Below, piece after piece: positions 49,373 to 60,059 of a stretch of DNA of 64,000 nt. The first letter of the stretch is position 1; every line of letters starts with the position of its first letter. The notes beneath the pieces are model-generated. The model made no database searches, was not told where the DNA came from, and saw nothing but the letters and a program-made list of their open reading frames with translations. The stretch comes from Deinococcus psychrotolerans (GTDB lineage Bacteria > Deinococcota > Deinococci > Deinococcales > Deinococcaceae): assembly GCF_003860465.1 (NCBI RefSeq), contig NZ_CP034183.1, positions 1,194,501 through 1,258,500 on the forward strand, read 5' to 3'. A program made the translations under genes and the position numbers.

Positions 49373-49406
49373 GCTCCCAATTTAGCGCAACGAAGCAGGC
49401 AGCAAA

Positions 49407-50876
49407 TCAGCGGATTGGCTTAGCGAGCGCCAAGCGGCCCGTCCGGCCCCAGATCAGAGCGCCCAGCGCCAGTACACCGGCCAAAATAATTACCAGTCCG
49501 GCGTTGCCCACCAATAAAAAGGCCAGCGGCAGAGCGGTGGCGATCAGCACCGGGGGCCAGAAGGCAGTCCCAATCGCCCGCAGGGCCAGCACAGTTGCCA
49601 CCACGCTGCCGAGCAGTCCCGCCCAGACCATCGGCAGGTAGCTCATCAGCACGCCGCCGAAGGTCAGGCCGACCAGCACCGCCAGCGAAGCGAGCGCCAC
49701 CTGCGCCGGAGTGGTTCGCAGTCCGCGCAGCCACGCCCATAGCGCTCCGAAGAGTACGGCCAACAGCAAAGCCAGCGGCGCGAAGCTGTAGAGCTTGCTC
49801 AGGGTTTCGCGCAAACTGGCGCTGCTGAAGGTCATCGACACGTCCTGAGCGGTGATCACATCCTTGAGATTCCAAGTCAAAGTGCTGCCGCCGAGGCTGC
49901 GGGCGGTTTGGGTGGGCGGCAAGCTGTAGCGGGCAAACTTGGCGGCCTCATTGGTCTTGACGCTCAGCTCGAAATCCTTGATCGGCTCGCGGCGGCTGGC
50001 CAGCAGATAACTCCAGCCGCGTGCGCCTTGGTGGGCGTAGGTGACTTGCACCTTGACCGTCTGCTTCGGCTGAATCTGGGCTTGCCAGCGGCTGCCGTTA
50101 CTCAAATCGGCGGCGGTCAGCTCTTTGCCGTCCACCAGCACCTTGAAGCCTGAGAGTGTGCCGCTGCCGTTGGGCAAGGGAAACTGAAAGCGGGCGAACA
50201 CGGGGCGGTCGAGCGGGTTGGTAAAAGCGTATTCGGCGGCGAAAGTGGCGTCGTAATAGGTGCGCTTGGCTCCCCGTGCTGGCGTCACGAAATCCAGATT
50301 GACCTTGACCCGCGAGGTGTCGAGCTTGATCGGTGACTCGGTGGTGAGTGTAGCCTGACGGGTAAAAATCACGTCCTGCCCGCTGCGGCGAAACTTGTCC
50401 ACCAACTTGATGACGTTCTCGCTGGTCGGGTCGGTCAGGTAAGGCGCGAGTGCGCCCACGCCCTGCTCGCCGACCCGTTTGAGCAGGCTCGGCGGCACGA
50501 TCAGCGTGCGGGTGTAGGTGCTCTGGGTCAGGTAAGTAATGGTGGGAGAGTCTTGGGTGGTGGGCGCGGCGTCAAGGTCTGCGCCATTGCCAGCCCGTGC
50601 ATTTTGGCCCACACTGACGCGGCTGACTACCAAGCTGCCTAGCACGTCCAGCGCCGCGAAAGTGAACGCCAATAGCAGCAGTGCGGCGGCCCACGCCCCC
50701 ACCGGCGTACCCACCTCGCGCAGCCAAGTGGTGGACAACAGATAACTCGGGCGGTCACGCAGCCGCAAGGTCAGCAGCGTCAGCGCCCCGAAAAGGGCCA
50801 CCAGCAGCACCAGCCAAAACAGACTGTGCCAACCGGAAAACAACGACCAGAACGAATCCAACGCCACTTGAACCAT
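49407..50876 (-). CDS. Membrane protein of unknown function (489 aa)
   Basis: Two hydrophobic helices near the N-terminus (about residues 18-35 and 60-80), a large non-cytosolic-looking beta-rich domain of about 270 residues (including FTNPLDRPVFARFQFPLPNG and TYAHQGARGWSYLL), and six further helices at the C-terminus. The architecture recalls CreD-type inner-membrane proteins, which have such a domain between helices, but no sequence motif proves it. AGGAG precedes the ATG at 50876. Nothing adjoining suggests a pathway. Confidence 0.65.
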   Translation of the reverse strand: MVQVALDSFWSLFSGWHSLFWLVLLVALFGALTLLTLRLRDRPSYLLSTTWLREVGTPVGAWAAALLLLAFTFAALDVLGSLVVSRVSVGQNARAGNGADLDAAPTTQDSPTITYLTQSTYTRTLIVPPSLLKRVGEQGVGALAPYLTDPTSENVIKLVDKFRRSGQDVIFTRQATLTTESPIKLDTSRVKVNLDFVTPARGAKRTYYDATFAAEYAFTNPLDRPVFARFQFPLPNGSGTLSGFKVLVDGKELTAADLSNGSRWQAQIQPKQTVKVQVTYAHQGARGWSYLLASRREPIKDFELSVKTNEAAKFARYSLPPTQTARSLGGSTLTWNLKDVITAQDVSMTFSSASLRETLSKLYSFAPLALLLAVLFGALWAWLRGLRTTPAQVALASLAVLVGLTFGGVLMSYLPMVWAGLLGSVVATVLALRAIGTAFWPPVLIATALPLAFLLVGNAGLVIILAGVLALGALIWGRTGRLALAKPIR

Positions 50877-51030
50877 ACATTCTCCTGACCCGCTCTACCG
50901 ACTTATTGGTGCTGATTTTGTAGATCTGCCTCCAATTGTAGACGACAGCTTATGAGTAATACACTCAAGATGTGTAATTTACTTAGATGAGTACACTTCT
51001 ACGATATGTTTGCACTTGGTATAATTTTGT

Positions 51031-51294
51031 ATGACCATTTCAGATCAGTCCGCGTTCGAGCGGGCCCGCGCCGAATCTCAGTCTCTGCCCAGTAAACCGG
51101 ACAACATGACGCTGCTGAAGCTCTACTCGCTTTATAAGCAGGGCAGTGAAGGCGACGTGACGGCCGAGCGGCCCGGCGGCTTTGATTTCGTCGGGGCAGC
51201 CAAATATGACGCTTGGGCGGCGCTGAAAGGCAAGCCGCAGGCTGAAGCGCAGGGCGAGTATGTGGCGCTGGTGGAGCAGCTCAAGGGGGGCTGA
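51031..51294 (+). CDS. Acyl-CoA-binding protein
   Basis: An 87-aa four-helix ACBP-type protein that binds medium- and long-chain acyl-CoA. Family motifs are clear: LLKLYSLYKQGSEGDV, RPGGFDFVGAAKYDAW and the helix AQGEYVALVEQLKGG; the tyrosines and lysines that contact CoA (YxLYKQ, KY.AW) are present. ACBP is typical of eukaryotes and found in few bacteria. TATAAT lies 5 nt before the ATG, so it is probably leaderless. Confidence 0.92.
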   Translation: MTISDQSAFERARAESQSLPSKPDNMTLLKLYSLYKQGSEGDVTAERPGGFDFVGAAKYDAWAALKGKPQAEAQGEYVALVEQLKGG

Positions 51295-51567
51295 GGAGTT
51301 CAGCTGAGGTAGAAGAGAATTTTCACGCTTTAGCTTTCTGCCTTCGCATTGGCCTTCCCCACCCCAGCGAGTAGGTCGCCGCGCTCGGCATGGAACTTCC
51401 GGCGTTTCGGGGGGGCCGTTTGCGCTAATTTTCCAGACCGTCGGGCGTTGGTATTGTGGGCAATGCAAAAAAGACCTGTCCATAATGGGTGAGTTGGAAG
51501 GCGGTATTTGTTTTGCTCTTAGCTCCTCGGGTACAACTCCGTAAGCAAAATTAAATGCAGATACAGC
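51295..51567. other. Intergenic region with dispersed repeat copy B
   Basis: Holds the second copy of the repeat (51369-51510) between convergent genes. A minus-strand ORF of 147 codons runs through it and into the ACBP gene but has no protein-like character. Confidence 0.6.
51369..51510. repeat. Dispersed intergenic repeat, copy B
   Basis: See copy A at 45389-45525. Conserved segments here are GCGCTCGGCATGGAACTTCC, TCCAGACCGTCGGGCG and AAGACCTGTCCATAATGGGT, ending GCGGTATT. Same orientation. Confidence 0.8.
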
Positions 51568-52230
51568 TCACACCTTCTCCCCTTCCACCAGCGCCCCACC
51601 CATCAGCCGCACGGCCCACAACGCCAGCAAGGTCGCCACCAAATCTTCGAGTCCCAGCCCCGCCCAGATCAGTTGATCGGAAAACTTGGGCATCGGCACA
51701 AAGCCCGTCGGCGGCCAGATATTCGTGACGGTGATGGCGACGCCGAGCATGGCCGACAAGTTGAGCCACGTCATCAAACGGGCGCGGCCGGTGGTGTCGG
51801 CAGGACTCGCGAACAGCACCGCGCTGACAGTGTAGAGTGCCAGCCCCGCCGCGATGCCACCGCCCCAAACCACGAACAGCAGCAGCACAGCAATTGGGTT
51901 GGCCGTATCTCCTGCGCCGCTCAAAATCGCCACCACAGTGAGCAGCCACACGGCGGCCCGCAGCGCAATCAGCCACGGATAGGTCAGGCGGAACACGCGC
52001 AGGCGGGCGTCGGTGAGCTTGGCTGTTTCGCCGCGCAGAAAGTTGCCCAAGAGCACCGTCCAGAGGGCCAGGCTGATAGTGGCCAGCACCACGTCCAGCG
52101 AGCCGAGCAGCAGATCTGCGCCAGTTTTGCGAAAAGCGTCGTAAATGCCGTAGATAACCAAGGTGACGACTTGCAGCCACAGCGCGGTGAGGGCAGCGCG
52201 GCGAGCGGTGGGCGCATTGACAGCTTTCAC
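51568..52230 (-). CDS. Membrane protein of unknown function (220 aa)
   Basis: Six hydrophobic segments of 17-22 residues cover most of the protein. No motif is recognised. Its start overlaps the gatB stop by 4 bases, so it is translationally coupled to gatB; a functional link is not evident. Start residues [18 protein letters not shown]. Confidence 0.7.
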   Translation of the reverse strand: MKAVNAPTARRAALTALWLQVVTLVIYGIYDAFRKTGADLLLGSLDVVLATISLALWTVLLGNFLRGETAKLTDARLRVFRLTYPWLIALRAAVWLLTVVAILSGAGDTANPIAVLLLFVVWGGGIAAGLALYTVSAVLFASPADTTGRARLMTWLNLSAMLGVAITVTNIWPPTGFVPMPKFSDQLIWAGLGLEDLVATLLALWAVRLMGGALVEGEKV

Positions 52231-53651
52231 ACGCCGAGTTTTTGTTGGAGCAGTTGACGCACTACGTCCGGTTTGGCCTGACCGCCCAACGCTTTCATCA
52301 CGGGGCCGAACAAGGCATTCATGGCTTTGGCATTCCCGGCCTTCACCTTGGCGACGGTGGCGGGGTCGGCCTGCATGGCGGCGTCGATGGCCGCTTCAAT
52401 TGCGCCGGTATCCGACACGACTATCAGCCCGCGCTCCTGCACCAGCGCAGCGGGGTCAAGGCCAGTCATCACGTCGGGCAGCAGATCTTTGGCCATTTTG
52501 CCGCTGAGGGTTCCGGCGTCGATCAAGCCAACCAGTGACGCGAGGTGAGCGGGTTGCAGCGGCGTGTCTTTGAGGCTCTGCTCACGGGCGGCCAAGTATC
52601 CGGCCACGTCTGTCAACAGCCAGTTGGTGAGCTTTTGTGCATCCAAGGGTTGGGCGTCGGCTCCTGGCTTGAGCGCTTCGTCCAGAAAGCGGCTCTGCGC
52701 CGCGTCCATGCTCAGCAGCTCAGCGTCGGCAGTACGGATGCCCAGCGCCAAATAGCGCTCCAACTTCTGCGCGGGGAGTTCCGGCATTCTTGAGCGCACC
52801 GCCTCGATCATTTCGGGCGTGATGTTGAGCGGTGGTAGATCCGGCTCGGGGAAGTAGCGGTAATCGGCCTCCCCCTCTTTGGTTCGCATCACGAAGGTTT
52901 TCTGGCCGCCCTCATCCCAGCCCATGGTGTCTTGGGTGATGGTGCCGCCACCGCTGAGCACCCGCGTTTGGCGAGCAATTTCGTACTCCAGCGAGCGCTG
53001 CACACTCCGAAACGAGTTGAGGTTCTTGACTTCCACTTTGGTGCCCCACGGCTCACCGGCTTTGTGAAGGCTCACGTTCACGTCGCAGCGCATCTTGCCT
53101 TCCTCGGGGTTGGCCTCGCTGACGCCGAGCGACTGGGCAATTGCCCGAATCTGGTTCAGAAATTCGCGGGCCTGTTCGGGGGTGGTGAGGTCGGCTTCCG
53201 TGACCATTTCGATCAGCGGCATTCCGGCGCGGTTGAGGTCAAGCAGGCTGTACGGCGCGTAGGCCGGGTGCATCAGCTTTCCGGCGTCGTCTTCGAGGTG
53301 GGCGCGGTTGATACGGATGCGCTTTCCATTCACGTCTAAAAAGCCGTCGCGGGCAATCGGGCGGTCATACTGCGAGAGCTGGAAATTTTTGGGGGCGTCA
53401 GGATAAAAGTAGTTTTTGCGGTGAAACTGGGTAAAGCCCGACACGTCGCAGCCCAGCGCCAGCCCGAACATGATCGCCAGGTTGACCGCCTCACGGTTGA
53501 GGGTTGGTAGCGTGCCGGGCAGCCCCAGCGTAAAGGGATCAATGAAAGTGTTGGGGTCTTTGCCGAAGTAGTCGGTGCTGCACGCACTAAAAATCTTGGT
53601 GCGGGTGTTCAGATGCAGGTGAACTTCTAAGCCGATGACGGTTTGGTACAT
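52227..53651 (-). CDS. gatB: Asp-tRNA(Asn)/Glu-tRNA(Gln) amidotransferase subunit B
   Basis: GatB activates and amidates misacylated tRNA in the GatCAB complex; it supplies Gln-tRNA and/or Asn-tRNA where the direct synthetase is absent. The 474-aa protein begins [20 protein letters not shown] and carries [37 protein letters not shown] and the C-terminal YqeY-like helical domain with [26 protein letters not shown] lies 6 nt before the ATG at 53651, so it is probably leaderless. gatA and gatC are not adjacent. Confidence 0.95.
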   Translation of the reverse strand: MYQTVIGLEVHLHLNTRTKIFSACSTDYFGKDPNTFIDPFTLGLPGTLPTLNREAVNLAIMFGLALGCDVSGFTQFHRKNYFYPDAPKNFQLSQYDRPIARDGFLDVNGKRIRINRAHLEDDAGKLMHPAYAPYSLLDLNRAGMPLIEMVTEADLTTPEQAREFLNQIRAIAQSLGVSEANPEEGKMRCDVNVSLHKAGEPWGTKVEVKNLNSFRSVQRSLEYEIARQTRVLSGGGTITQDTMGWDEGGQKTFVMRTKEGEADYRYFPEPDLPPLNITPEMIEAVRSRMPELPAQKLERYLALGIRTADAELLSMDAAQSRFLDEALKPGADAQPLDAQKLTNWLLTDVAGYLAAREQSLKDTPLQPAHLASLVGLIDAGTLSGKMAKDLLPDVMTGLDPAALVQERGLIVVSDTGAIEAAIDAAMQADPATVAKVKAGNAKAMNALFGPVMKALGGQAKPDVVRQLLQQKLGV

Positions 53652-53743
53652 GGGCTGAGTATAAAGACTGGGGCAGGAGCAAAGCGGGCCGCACAGCACC
53701 AAAACTCATGGCTGCACAACCAGACTTCGGTTACACTCTGGCG

Positions 53744-54706
53744 GTGCACTCTTACAAAATGGTTCTTCTGCTCAGCCTGCTCACATCCTCTGCGCTGGCC
53801 GGAAGCGCCGCCACACCCGCTCCTGTCGTGCAGCCGCAGCAAGCAGGAAAAGTCTTGCAGCAGCTCACCCCCAACGAGCGCGAACTCCTGCTGTCTTCGG
53901 CCAATCTGGGTGACGACTCAGGATTTTTGCCCGGGCAATTGACGCCAAAACTGCCGTTTACTTTGCCTACCTTACCCAGTCAACGCATCGTGGGCAGCAT
54001 CGTGCGCGGCCCACAAGACATTCAGGTGTATTTGAAAAGTGGCGGGCCTTTTCTGGAGGTGCGCGACCGTTTGAGCGCAGCGCTTAAACAGCAAGGCTGG
54101 ATCAAAAAATATCCGAGCGGCCCCAATCTCCAAGCCTTTGTCAGCGACGCTCCAAGTAGTACCGACACGAGCTTTTTTGGCGGTGTACCCTATTGCAAGC
54201 CGGAAGTGAAAGGAAATTTGAACATCAACGCTTACAGCGCGGGATCAGAGGTAAGTATCAGCTTGATCTTTGGCTCCGACTACAACAACGGCAGTTGCCC
54301 ACAAGGCAGCTCCTCTACTCCAGACAATTTTTATAGCCGCCAAGACAGCTATGCTCCTGCCGAAACCAGTTGGTCGCTGCCCGAACTCGCCCCACTCCCC
54401 AAGACCGAAGTGGAGCAAATCAATACCAGCTACGGCGGCAGCGAAAGCAGTGTAGTCGCGACCCTCTACGCGCCGCAGACGACCGAAGCGCTGTTCAGCC
54501 ACTACGTTACGGCCCTGAGAGCAGCGGGTTGGACGCTGACCGGCCAAGTCGCCAACCCTTCAGCCGCAGGCGGCGAGGAGCGCTTGGCCCTCTTTCGGCT
54601 GACCTTCAAAGGCAAAAACTTGCAAGGCATCTTGCAGCTCAAAGCAAGGCCCGCCAAAGGCAGGAACGGCAAACAGCGCTTTGACGTGAAGTTGGCGACG
54701 AACTAA
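53744..54706 (+). CDS. Secreted protein of unknown function (320 aa)
   Basis: GTG start with TACACT 6 nt upstream; the result is a good signal peptide, MHSYKMVLLLSLLTSSALAG followed by SAATPAP. An in-frame ATG 12 codons upstream would put charged residues before the signal. The mature part seems to have two repeats of an alpha/beta unit (VRDRLSAALKQQGWIKKY and LFSHYVTALRAAGWTLTGQ) separated by a Ser/Asn/Pro linker. Function unknown; family not recognised. Confidence 0.72.
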   Translation: MHSYKMVLLLSLLTSSALAGSAATPAPVVQPQQAGKVLQQLTPNERELLLSSANLGDDSGFLPGQLTPKLPFTLPTLPSQRIVGSIVRGPQDIQVYLKSGGPFLEVRDRLSAALKQQGWIKKYPSGPNLQAFVSDAPSSTDTSFFGGVPYCKPEVKGNLNINAYSAGSEVSISLIFGSDYNNGSCPQGSSSTPDNFYSRQDSYAPAETSWSLPELAPLPKTEVEQINTSYGGSESSVVATLYAPQTTEALFSHYVTALRAAGWTLTGQVANPSAAGGEERLALFRLTFKGKNLQGILQLKARPAKGRNGKQRFDVKLATN

Positions 54707-54713
54707 ACCAGCC

Positions 54714-55739
54714 TTAAACCAAAGCCGCTTCCCGCTCCGCCAACTGCCGCGCAATCTCCGCCACCGCCTGCTCGGCATGAATACGCCCGTTTTCAATAAA
54801 CACCTGATTGGTTTTGCCCGCGTAGCCCGCCGAACCCGCCACGAACAGGCCCGCCACGCTGCTCTCGTGCTGCCCGCTCAACACCAAGCACTGATCAGGC
54901 TGGGTCGCCAAGTCGAGGTCTTCCAAGAAAGCCAGCTTGGGGCGGTAGCCGGTCAGGGCGAAGGTGAAATGGGTCGCAAGCTGCTCGGTGGTGCCGTTCT
55001 GGTGCTGCACCAGCACATAGTCGGGGTGAATTTCCACCACCTGCGAATTGAACTGAGCGGCGATGCTGCCGGCTTTGATGCGGTTTTCGAGGTCGGGGCG
55101 CACCCAGTATTTGATGGTGCTTTTGAGTTCGGGAGCACGCACCACTATCGTCACGTTCGCGCCGTTGCGCCACAAATCGAGGGCGGCGTCGGCGGCGCTG
55201 TTGCCCGCGCCAATCACGGTGACGTTCAGCTTCCAAAAGGGGTGGCCCTCGGTGTAGTAGTGGCTGACATTCTCGGCGTCCTCACCCGCAATGCCGAGGT
55301 GCAGCGGGTTGTCGTAGTAGCCGGTGGCAACGATGACGCGCCGGGCTTCCAGCAGATTCATGTCACCATCTTGATTTTCCACTTCCAGCGTGAATCCGGC
55401 GGGCGCGGCGTGCACTTTGACCACTTCGCTGTACTGGCGGATATTCAAGTTCTCGCGCTGGGCGACCAGGCGGTAATACATCAGCGCGTCTTTGCGGTCA
55501 GGCTTGTCGTGGCCCGTGACCATCGGGTGTCCGCCGATCTCCAGTTCAGGAGCAGTGGTAAAAAAAGTCATGTAGGTGGGGTAATCAAAAATGGCGTTGA
55601 CCACGCAGCCTTTGTCCAGCACGACGTAACTGAGTCCAGCCCGCTTGCAGGCGATAGCGGCGGCCAGGCCGACCGGCCCTGCGCCCACAATGGCAACGTC
55701 AATCAGAGAGTTTTGGGTGTTGTGAATGTCTGGCTTCAT
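54714..55739 (-). CDS. ypdA: YpdA-family bacillithiol disulfide reductase
   Basis: A 341-aa flavoprotein. FAD-binding fold [21 protein letters not shown], the YpdA-specific [26 protein letters not shown] region and NADPH fold [21 protein letters not shown] are intact. YpdA reduces oxidised bacillithiol, the low-molecular thiol of Firmicutes and Deinococcus. It has a single conserved cysteine, as in the family, and no CxxC. CACAAT lies 7 nt before the ATG at 55739. The gene is divergent from eutB. Confidence 0.92.
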   Translation of the reverse strand: MKPDIHNTQNSLIDVAIVGAGPVGLAAAIACKRAGLSYVVLDKGCVVNAIFDYPTYMTFFTTAPELEIGGHPMVTGHDKPDRKDALMYYRLVAQRENLNIRQYSEVVKVHAAPAGFTLEVENQDGDMNLLEARRVIVATGYYDNPLHLGIAGEDAENVSHYYTEGHPFWKLNVTVIGAGNSAADAALDLWRNGANVTIVVRAPELKSTIKYWVRPDLENRIKAGSIAAQFNSQVVEIHPDYVLVQHQNGTTEQLATHFTFALTGYRPKLAFLEDLDLATQPDQCLVLSGQHESSVAGLFVAGSAGYAGKTNQVFIENGRIHAEQAVAEIARQLAEREAALV

Positions 55740-55859
55740 GCCCAAAATTGTGCCACGCGGCGGCAATCTGAAGGGTAGCCGAGTTCATGAACGGGGCTTG
55801 TCTGTTGAAAAAGTGAACAGCCGCTCCAGCTCAATCTCTGGGCTTAGACTCTAGGCAGC

Positions 55860-57254
55860 ATGTTCCAAACCCGTCTCAGTCATACCCATTTTGCCTTTGC
55901 CGACACCCGCGAACTGCTGGGCCGCGCTTCGGCGCAGAAATCCGGCGACGAGTTGGCGGGGTTGGCGGCCCGCAACGCTCAGGAACGCGAAGCCGCCCGC
56001 GCTCTGCTGGTCGATGTGCCGCTGCTGGCCTTGCTGAACGAGCCGCTGATTCCCTACGAAAGCGATGAAATCACCCGCTTGATTGTGGACAGCCACGACG
56101 CCCTCGCCTTCGCGCCCATCGCGGGCCTGAGCGTTGGCGAGTTGCGCGACTGGCTGCTGTCGGCCACACCCAAGCAACTCATATCGTTGCGCGGCGGCCT
56201 GACGCCCGAGATGGTCTCGGCAGTCTGCAAACTGATGCGGAATCAGGATCTGATGCTCGTTGCCAGCCGCTGCGAGGTCGTGACCCGTTTCCGCAACACC
56301 CTCGGTTTGCGCGGCCACTTTTCGACGCGGCTGCAACCCAACCACCCCACCGATGACCCCAGAGGCGTGCTGGCGTCTACCCTCGACGGCTTGATGTTCG
56401 GCGCGGGCGACGCGGTGATCGGCATCAACCCCGCGCTCGACAACGTGGACGCCTGCACGACCCTGCTGCACCTGCTCGATGAACTGCGCCAGACGCTGGG
56501 TATTCCCACCCAGACCTGCGTGCTGACCCACGTCACCAACACCTTGCAGGCCATCGAGCGCGGCGCTCCGGTGGACTTGGTGTTTCAGAGCATCGCCGGA
56601 ACGCAGGCGGCCAACAAGGGCTTTGGGATTGATCTGGCCCTGCTGGACGAAGCGCACGCCGCCGCCCTGAGTCTGGGGCGCGGCAGCGTGTTTGCAAACG
56701 GAAGTCGGGGCCAAAATGTCATGTACTTTGAAACCGGACAGGGCAGTGCGCTCAGCGCAGGAGCGCATCACGGCCTCGATCAGCAGACTTGCGAGGTGCG
56801 TGCTTACGCGGTGGCGAGGCGGTACGCGCCGCTGCTGGTCAATACGGTGGTGGGCTTTATCGGCCCCGAATACCTCTACGACGGCAAGCAGATCATCCGT
56901 GCGGGCCTGGAAGACCACTGCGCGGGCAAGCTGATGGGCCTACCGATGGGCTGCGACGTGTGTTACACCAACCACGCCGAGGCCGATCAGGACGACATGG
57001 ATGTGCTGCTGACCTTGCTGGCCGCGTCAGGCGTCAACTTCGTGATGGGCGTGCCGGGAGGCGACGACATCATGCTCAATTACCAGAGCACCAGCTTTCA
57101 CGACGCCTGGTATGTGCGCTCACTGCTGGGCCGCCCGCCCGCGCCGGAGTTCGCCGCTTGGCTGGAGCAGATGGGCCTGACCGAGCGCGGCCAGCTCAGC
57201 TTGCCCAGAGCCGGAACACCGCTGCGGGCCGCTCTGCATGAGTTGGGTGCGTGA
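55860..57254 (+). CDS. eutB: Ethanolamine ammonia-lyase, large subunit
   Basis: The adenosylcobalamin-dependent enzyme that converts ethanolamine to acetaldehyde and ammonia. The 464-aa large subunit carries FGAGDAVIGINPALDNVDAC, LTHVTNTLQAIERGAPVDLV, VMYFETGQGSALSAGAHHG and MGLPMGCDVCYTNHAEADQD. TAGACT lies 9 nt before the ATG. Partner eutC follows by a 4-base overlap. No microcompartment, reactivase (EutA) or regulator gene accompanies the pair, so ethanolamine is probably used as a nitrogen source. Confidence 0.95.
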   Translation: MFQTRLSHTHFAFADTRELLGRASAQKSGDELAGLAARNAQEREAARALLVDVPLLALLNEPLIPYESDEITRLIVDSHDALAFAPIAGLSVGELRDWLLSATPKQLISLRGGLTPEMVSAVCKLMRNQDLMLVASRCEVVTRFRNTLGLRGHFSTRLQPNHPTDDPRGVLASTLDGLMFGAGDAVIGINPALDNVDACTTLLHLLDELRQTLGIPTQTCVLTHVTNTLQAIERGAPVDLVFQSIAGTQAANKGFGIDLALLDEAHAAALSLGRGSVFANGSRGQNVMYFETGQGSALSAGAHHGLDQQTCEVRAYAVARRYAPLLVNTVVGFIGPEYLYDGKQIIRAGLEDHCAGKLMGLPMGCDVCYTNHAEADQDDMDVLLTLLAASGVNFVMGVPGGDDIMLNYQSTSFHDAWYVRSLLGRPPAPEFAAWLEQMGLTERGQLSLPRAGTPLRAALHELGA

Positions 57255-58027
57255 GCAACGACCTGACCGAGCAGACCCCCTGGCAAGCCCTCCGCGCTTT
57301 TACCGAAGCCCGCATCGCTTTGGGCCGTGCCGGAACATCATTGCCGACCCGCGAAGTCCTGAAGTTTAATCAGGCGCACGCCGCCGCCCGTGACGCGGTG
57401 TGGACGGAGGCCGACTTTGCGCCGCTGCACTCTCAGTGGCCTGACGCACTAGAAATTCGGTCACAAGCCTCAAACCGCGCCGAGTATTTGCGCCGCCCAG
57501 ATTTAGGAAGGGCTCTCCACCCTCATTCCAAAGCTGTTTTGCAAGCCCTCGGACCACCTACGCCGGAGGTGCTCATCGTAGTAGGCGACGGGCTGAGCGC
57601 TGCCGCACTGGAACATGCTCCCGCACTGCTGAGCGCCCTCCTGCCGTTGCTGGGTGGTTTACCGACCCGTTTGCTGCTGGCCCACCAATGCCGCGTCGCT
57701 CTGGCCGACGAAGCGGGCGAATTGCTGGGGTCGGGATGCAGTTTGATGATTCTGGGCGAGCGGCCCGGCCTGAGCAGCGCCGACAGCCTAGGCGCATACC
57801 TGACCTTCGCACCCCGCCTTGGGCGGCAGGACAGCGAGCGCAATTGTGTTTCCAACATCCGGCCCGGCGGCCTGAGCATGGGCGCGGCGGCACATAAGAT
57901 CGCTTTTTTGCTGCGGGAGAGCTTGCGCCGGCAGCTCAGCGGGGTGCAGTTGAAAGATGAAACGGGCAGAGACGAACTCTGCAAAGACGAAAGCGCTAAG
58001 GTCATCAGCAATGAATCCCCGCTTTGA
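57251..58027 (+). CDS. eutC: Ethanolamine ammonia-lyase, small subunit
   Basis: The 258-aa small subunit, with a GTG start overlapping the eutB stop by 4 bases. Family sequences include ARIALGRAGTSLPTREVLKF, HARAR-type AHAAARDAVWTE, SNRAEYLRRPDLGR, and NIRPGGLSMGAAAHKIAFLL near the end, which contacts cobalamin. The C-terminal tail after residue 235 is polar and unlike other EutC. Its last 17 bases overlap the next gene. Confidence 0.94.
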   Translation: MSNDLTEQTPWQALRAFTEARIALGRAGTSLPTREVLKFNQAHAAARDAVWTEADFAPLHSQWPDALEIRSQASNRAEYLRRPDLGRALHPHSKAVLQALGPPTPEVLIVVGDGLSAAALEHAPALLSALLPLLGGLPTRLLLAHQCRVALADEAGELLGSGCSLMILGERPGLSSADSLGAYLTFAPRLGRQDSERNCVSNIRPGGLSMGAAAHKIAFLLRESLRRQLSGVQLKDETGRDELCKDESAKVISNESPL

Positions 58028-58424
58028 CGCCCTCTTTAAGCAGGTGGTGGCCGAGCATGGGCGTTTCGGGCACCCCGCCCACCTGCATCTGGCCTGGCTG
58101 CTGCTAGAAGAAACCGGAGCGCTCGGAGCGCTGGCCGCCTTCAACGCCGGACTGCTGGCACTGGCGCAGTCGCTGAAGCTCACCGACAAATACAACGCCA
58201 CCCTGACCACCGCCTTCTTTTTTCTGGTGCTGGAGCGCCGCGTGGCAGGCCAAACGTGGACAGACTTCGCCGCCCAACATTCTGATTTGCTGGACTGGCA
58301 GCAGCGGGAAAGGTTTCTTGGCCCTTTTTACGACCTCTCTGAACTCGGCTCGGCGGCCGCTCGGCAAAACTTCTTGATGCCGCACTTGCCACCAAAGGAC
58401 TTGCTCCTAGAGGAAAAGCCATGA
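58011..58424 (+). CDS. Hypothetical helical protein in the eut-argC run
   Basis: A 137-aa protein starting MNPRFDALFKQVVAEHGRFG, with an HPAHLHLAWLLLEE helix and TAFFFLVLERR. It looks wholly alpha-helical and soluble. Its start lies inside eutC and its stop overlaps the next gene by 4 bases, so it belongs to the same operon. No family or function recognised. Confidence 0.75.
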   Translation: MNPRFDALFKQVVAEHGRFGHPAHLHLAWLLLEETGALGALAAFNAGLLALAQSLKLTDKYNATLTTAFFFLVLERRVAGQTWTDFAAQHSDLLDWQQRERFLGPFYDLSELGSAAARQNFLMPHLPPKDLLLEEKP

Positions 58425-58985
58425 GCTTGACGCTGCCCACGCTCCACACTGCCCGCCTGACGGTGCGCCCGCTGAACTTGGCGGACGTGCCTGCCTTCAC
58501 CGCCTACCACAATGACCCCGAAGTGGCGCTGTACCAGAGTTGGGACATGCCTTACCCGCTGGCGAGGGCCGAGGCGCTGGCCCGAGAGATACAGGTGCTG
58601 ACTTCCGAGTGGGCCACGCTGACACTTGAGGGAGAAGGCGGGGTGGTGCTGGGCAATCTCAGTGTGCGCCGTACTTCGCACCGCACGGCGGAAGTCGGCT
58701 TTACTTTGGCCCGTGCTGAGTGGGGGCGCGGCTACGCTCATGAGGGGCTCACCGCGCTGCTGGGTTGGCTGTTTGAAGACAAAAGCGCAGGTGGGGCCGA
58801 CCTTCACCGCGTTCACGCCAGCCTCGACCCGCGCAATGCCCGCAGCGCCGCACTCCTTACACGGGCCAACTTCAGGTTTGAAGGGTGCAGCCTCGCGGCT
58901 TACTGGCACCGCCAAAGCTGGACAGATGACGCCCATTACGCCATGCTGCAAAGTGAATGGCACACCCAGCAGGAGCACCCCGATC

Positions 58986-58993
<8 letters not shown>
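58421..58993 (+). CDS. GNAT-family N-acetyltransferase (RimJ/RimL type)
   Basis: A 190-aa acetyltransferase. It begins with [19 protein letters not shown], typical of the RimJ/RimL-like subgroup; motif A is [20 protein letters not shown], and [19 protein letters not shown] and NFRFEGC follow. Overlaps argC by 8 bases. Substrate may be a protein N-terminus or a small amine, not known. Confidence 0.87.
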
Positions 58994-59942
<949 letters not shown>

Positions 59943-60022
59943 GTCTGACCGTCAAAGCGCGGTGTCTGAAAGCACAGAGTGAGTGGTTTAGGCGGCTCAC
60001 TACGCTCTGCAACTCCGTGAGC

Positions 60023-60028
60023 TAGACT
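60023..60028 (+). promoter_or_regulatory. -10 box of the DUF1508 gene
   Basis: TAGACT, about 31 bases before the ATG; together with the AGGAGG box this gene has a conventional leader. Confidence 0.5.
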
Positions 60029-60059
60029 GCACTCAGCTTCACAATTCAGGAGGGCCAAC

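Noticed and set aside
49170..49406. T-box or SAM riboswitch in front of metG
   Set aside because: No T-box sequence or SAM core was found; the terminator with a short ORF explains the region better.
58626..58985. 120-codon extension of argC
   Set aside because: Runs in the wrong frame through the GNAT gene; the argC start at 58986 has an AGGAG box and family sequence.
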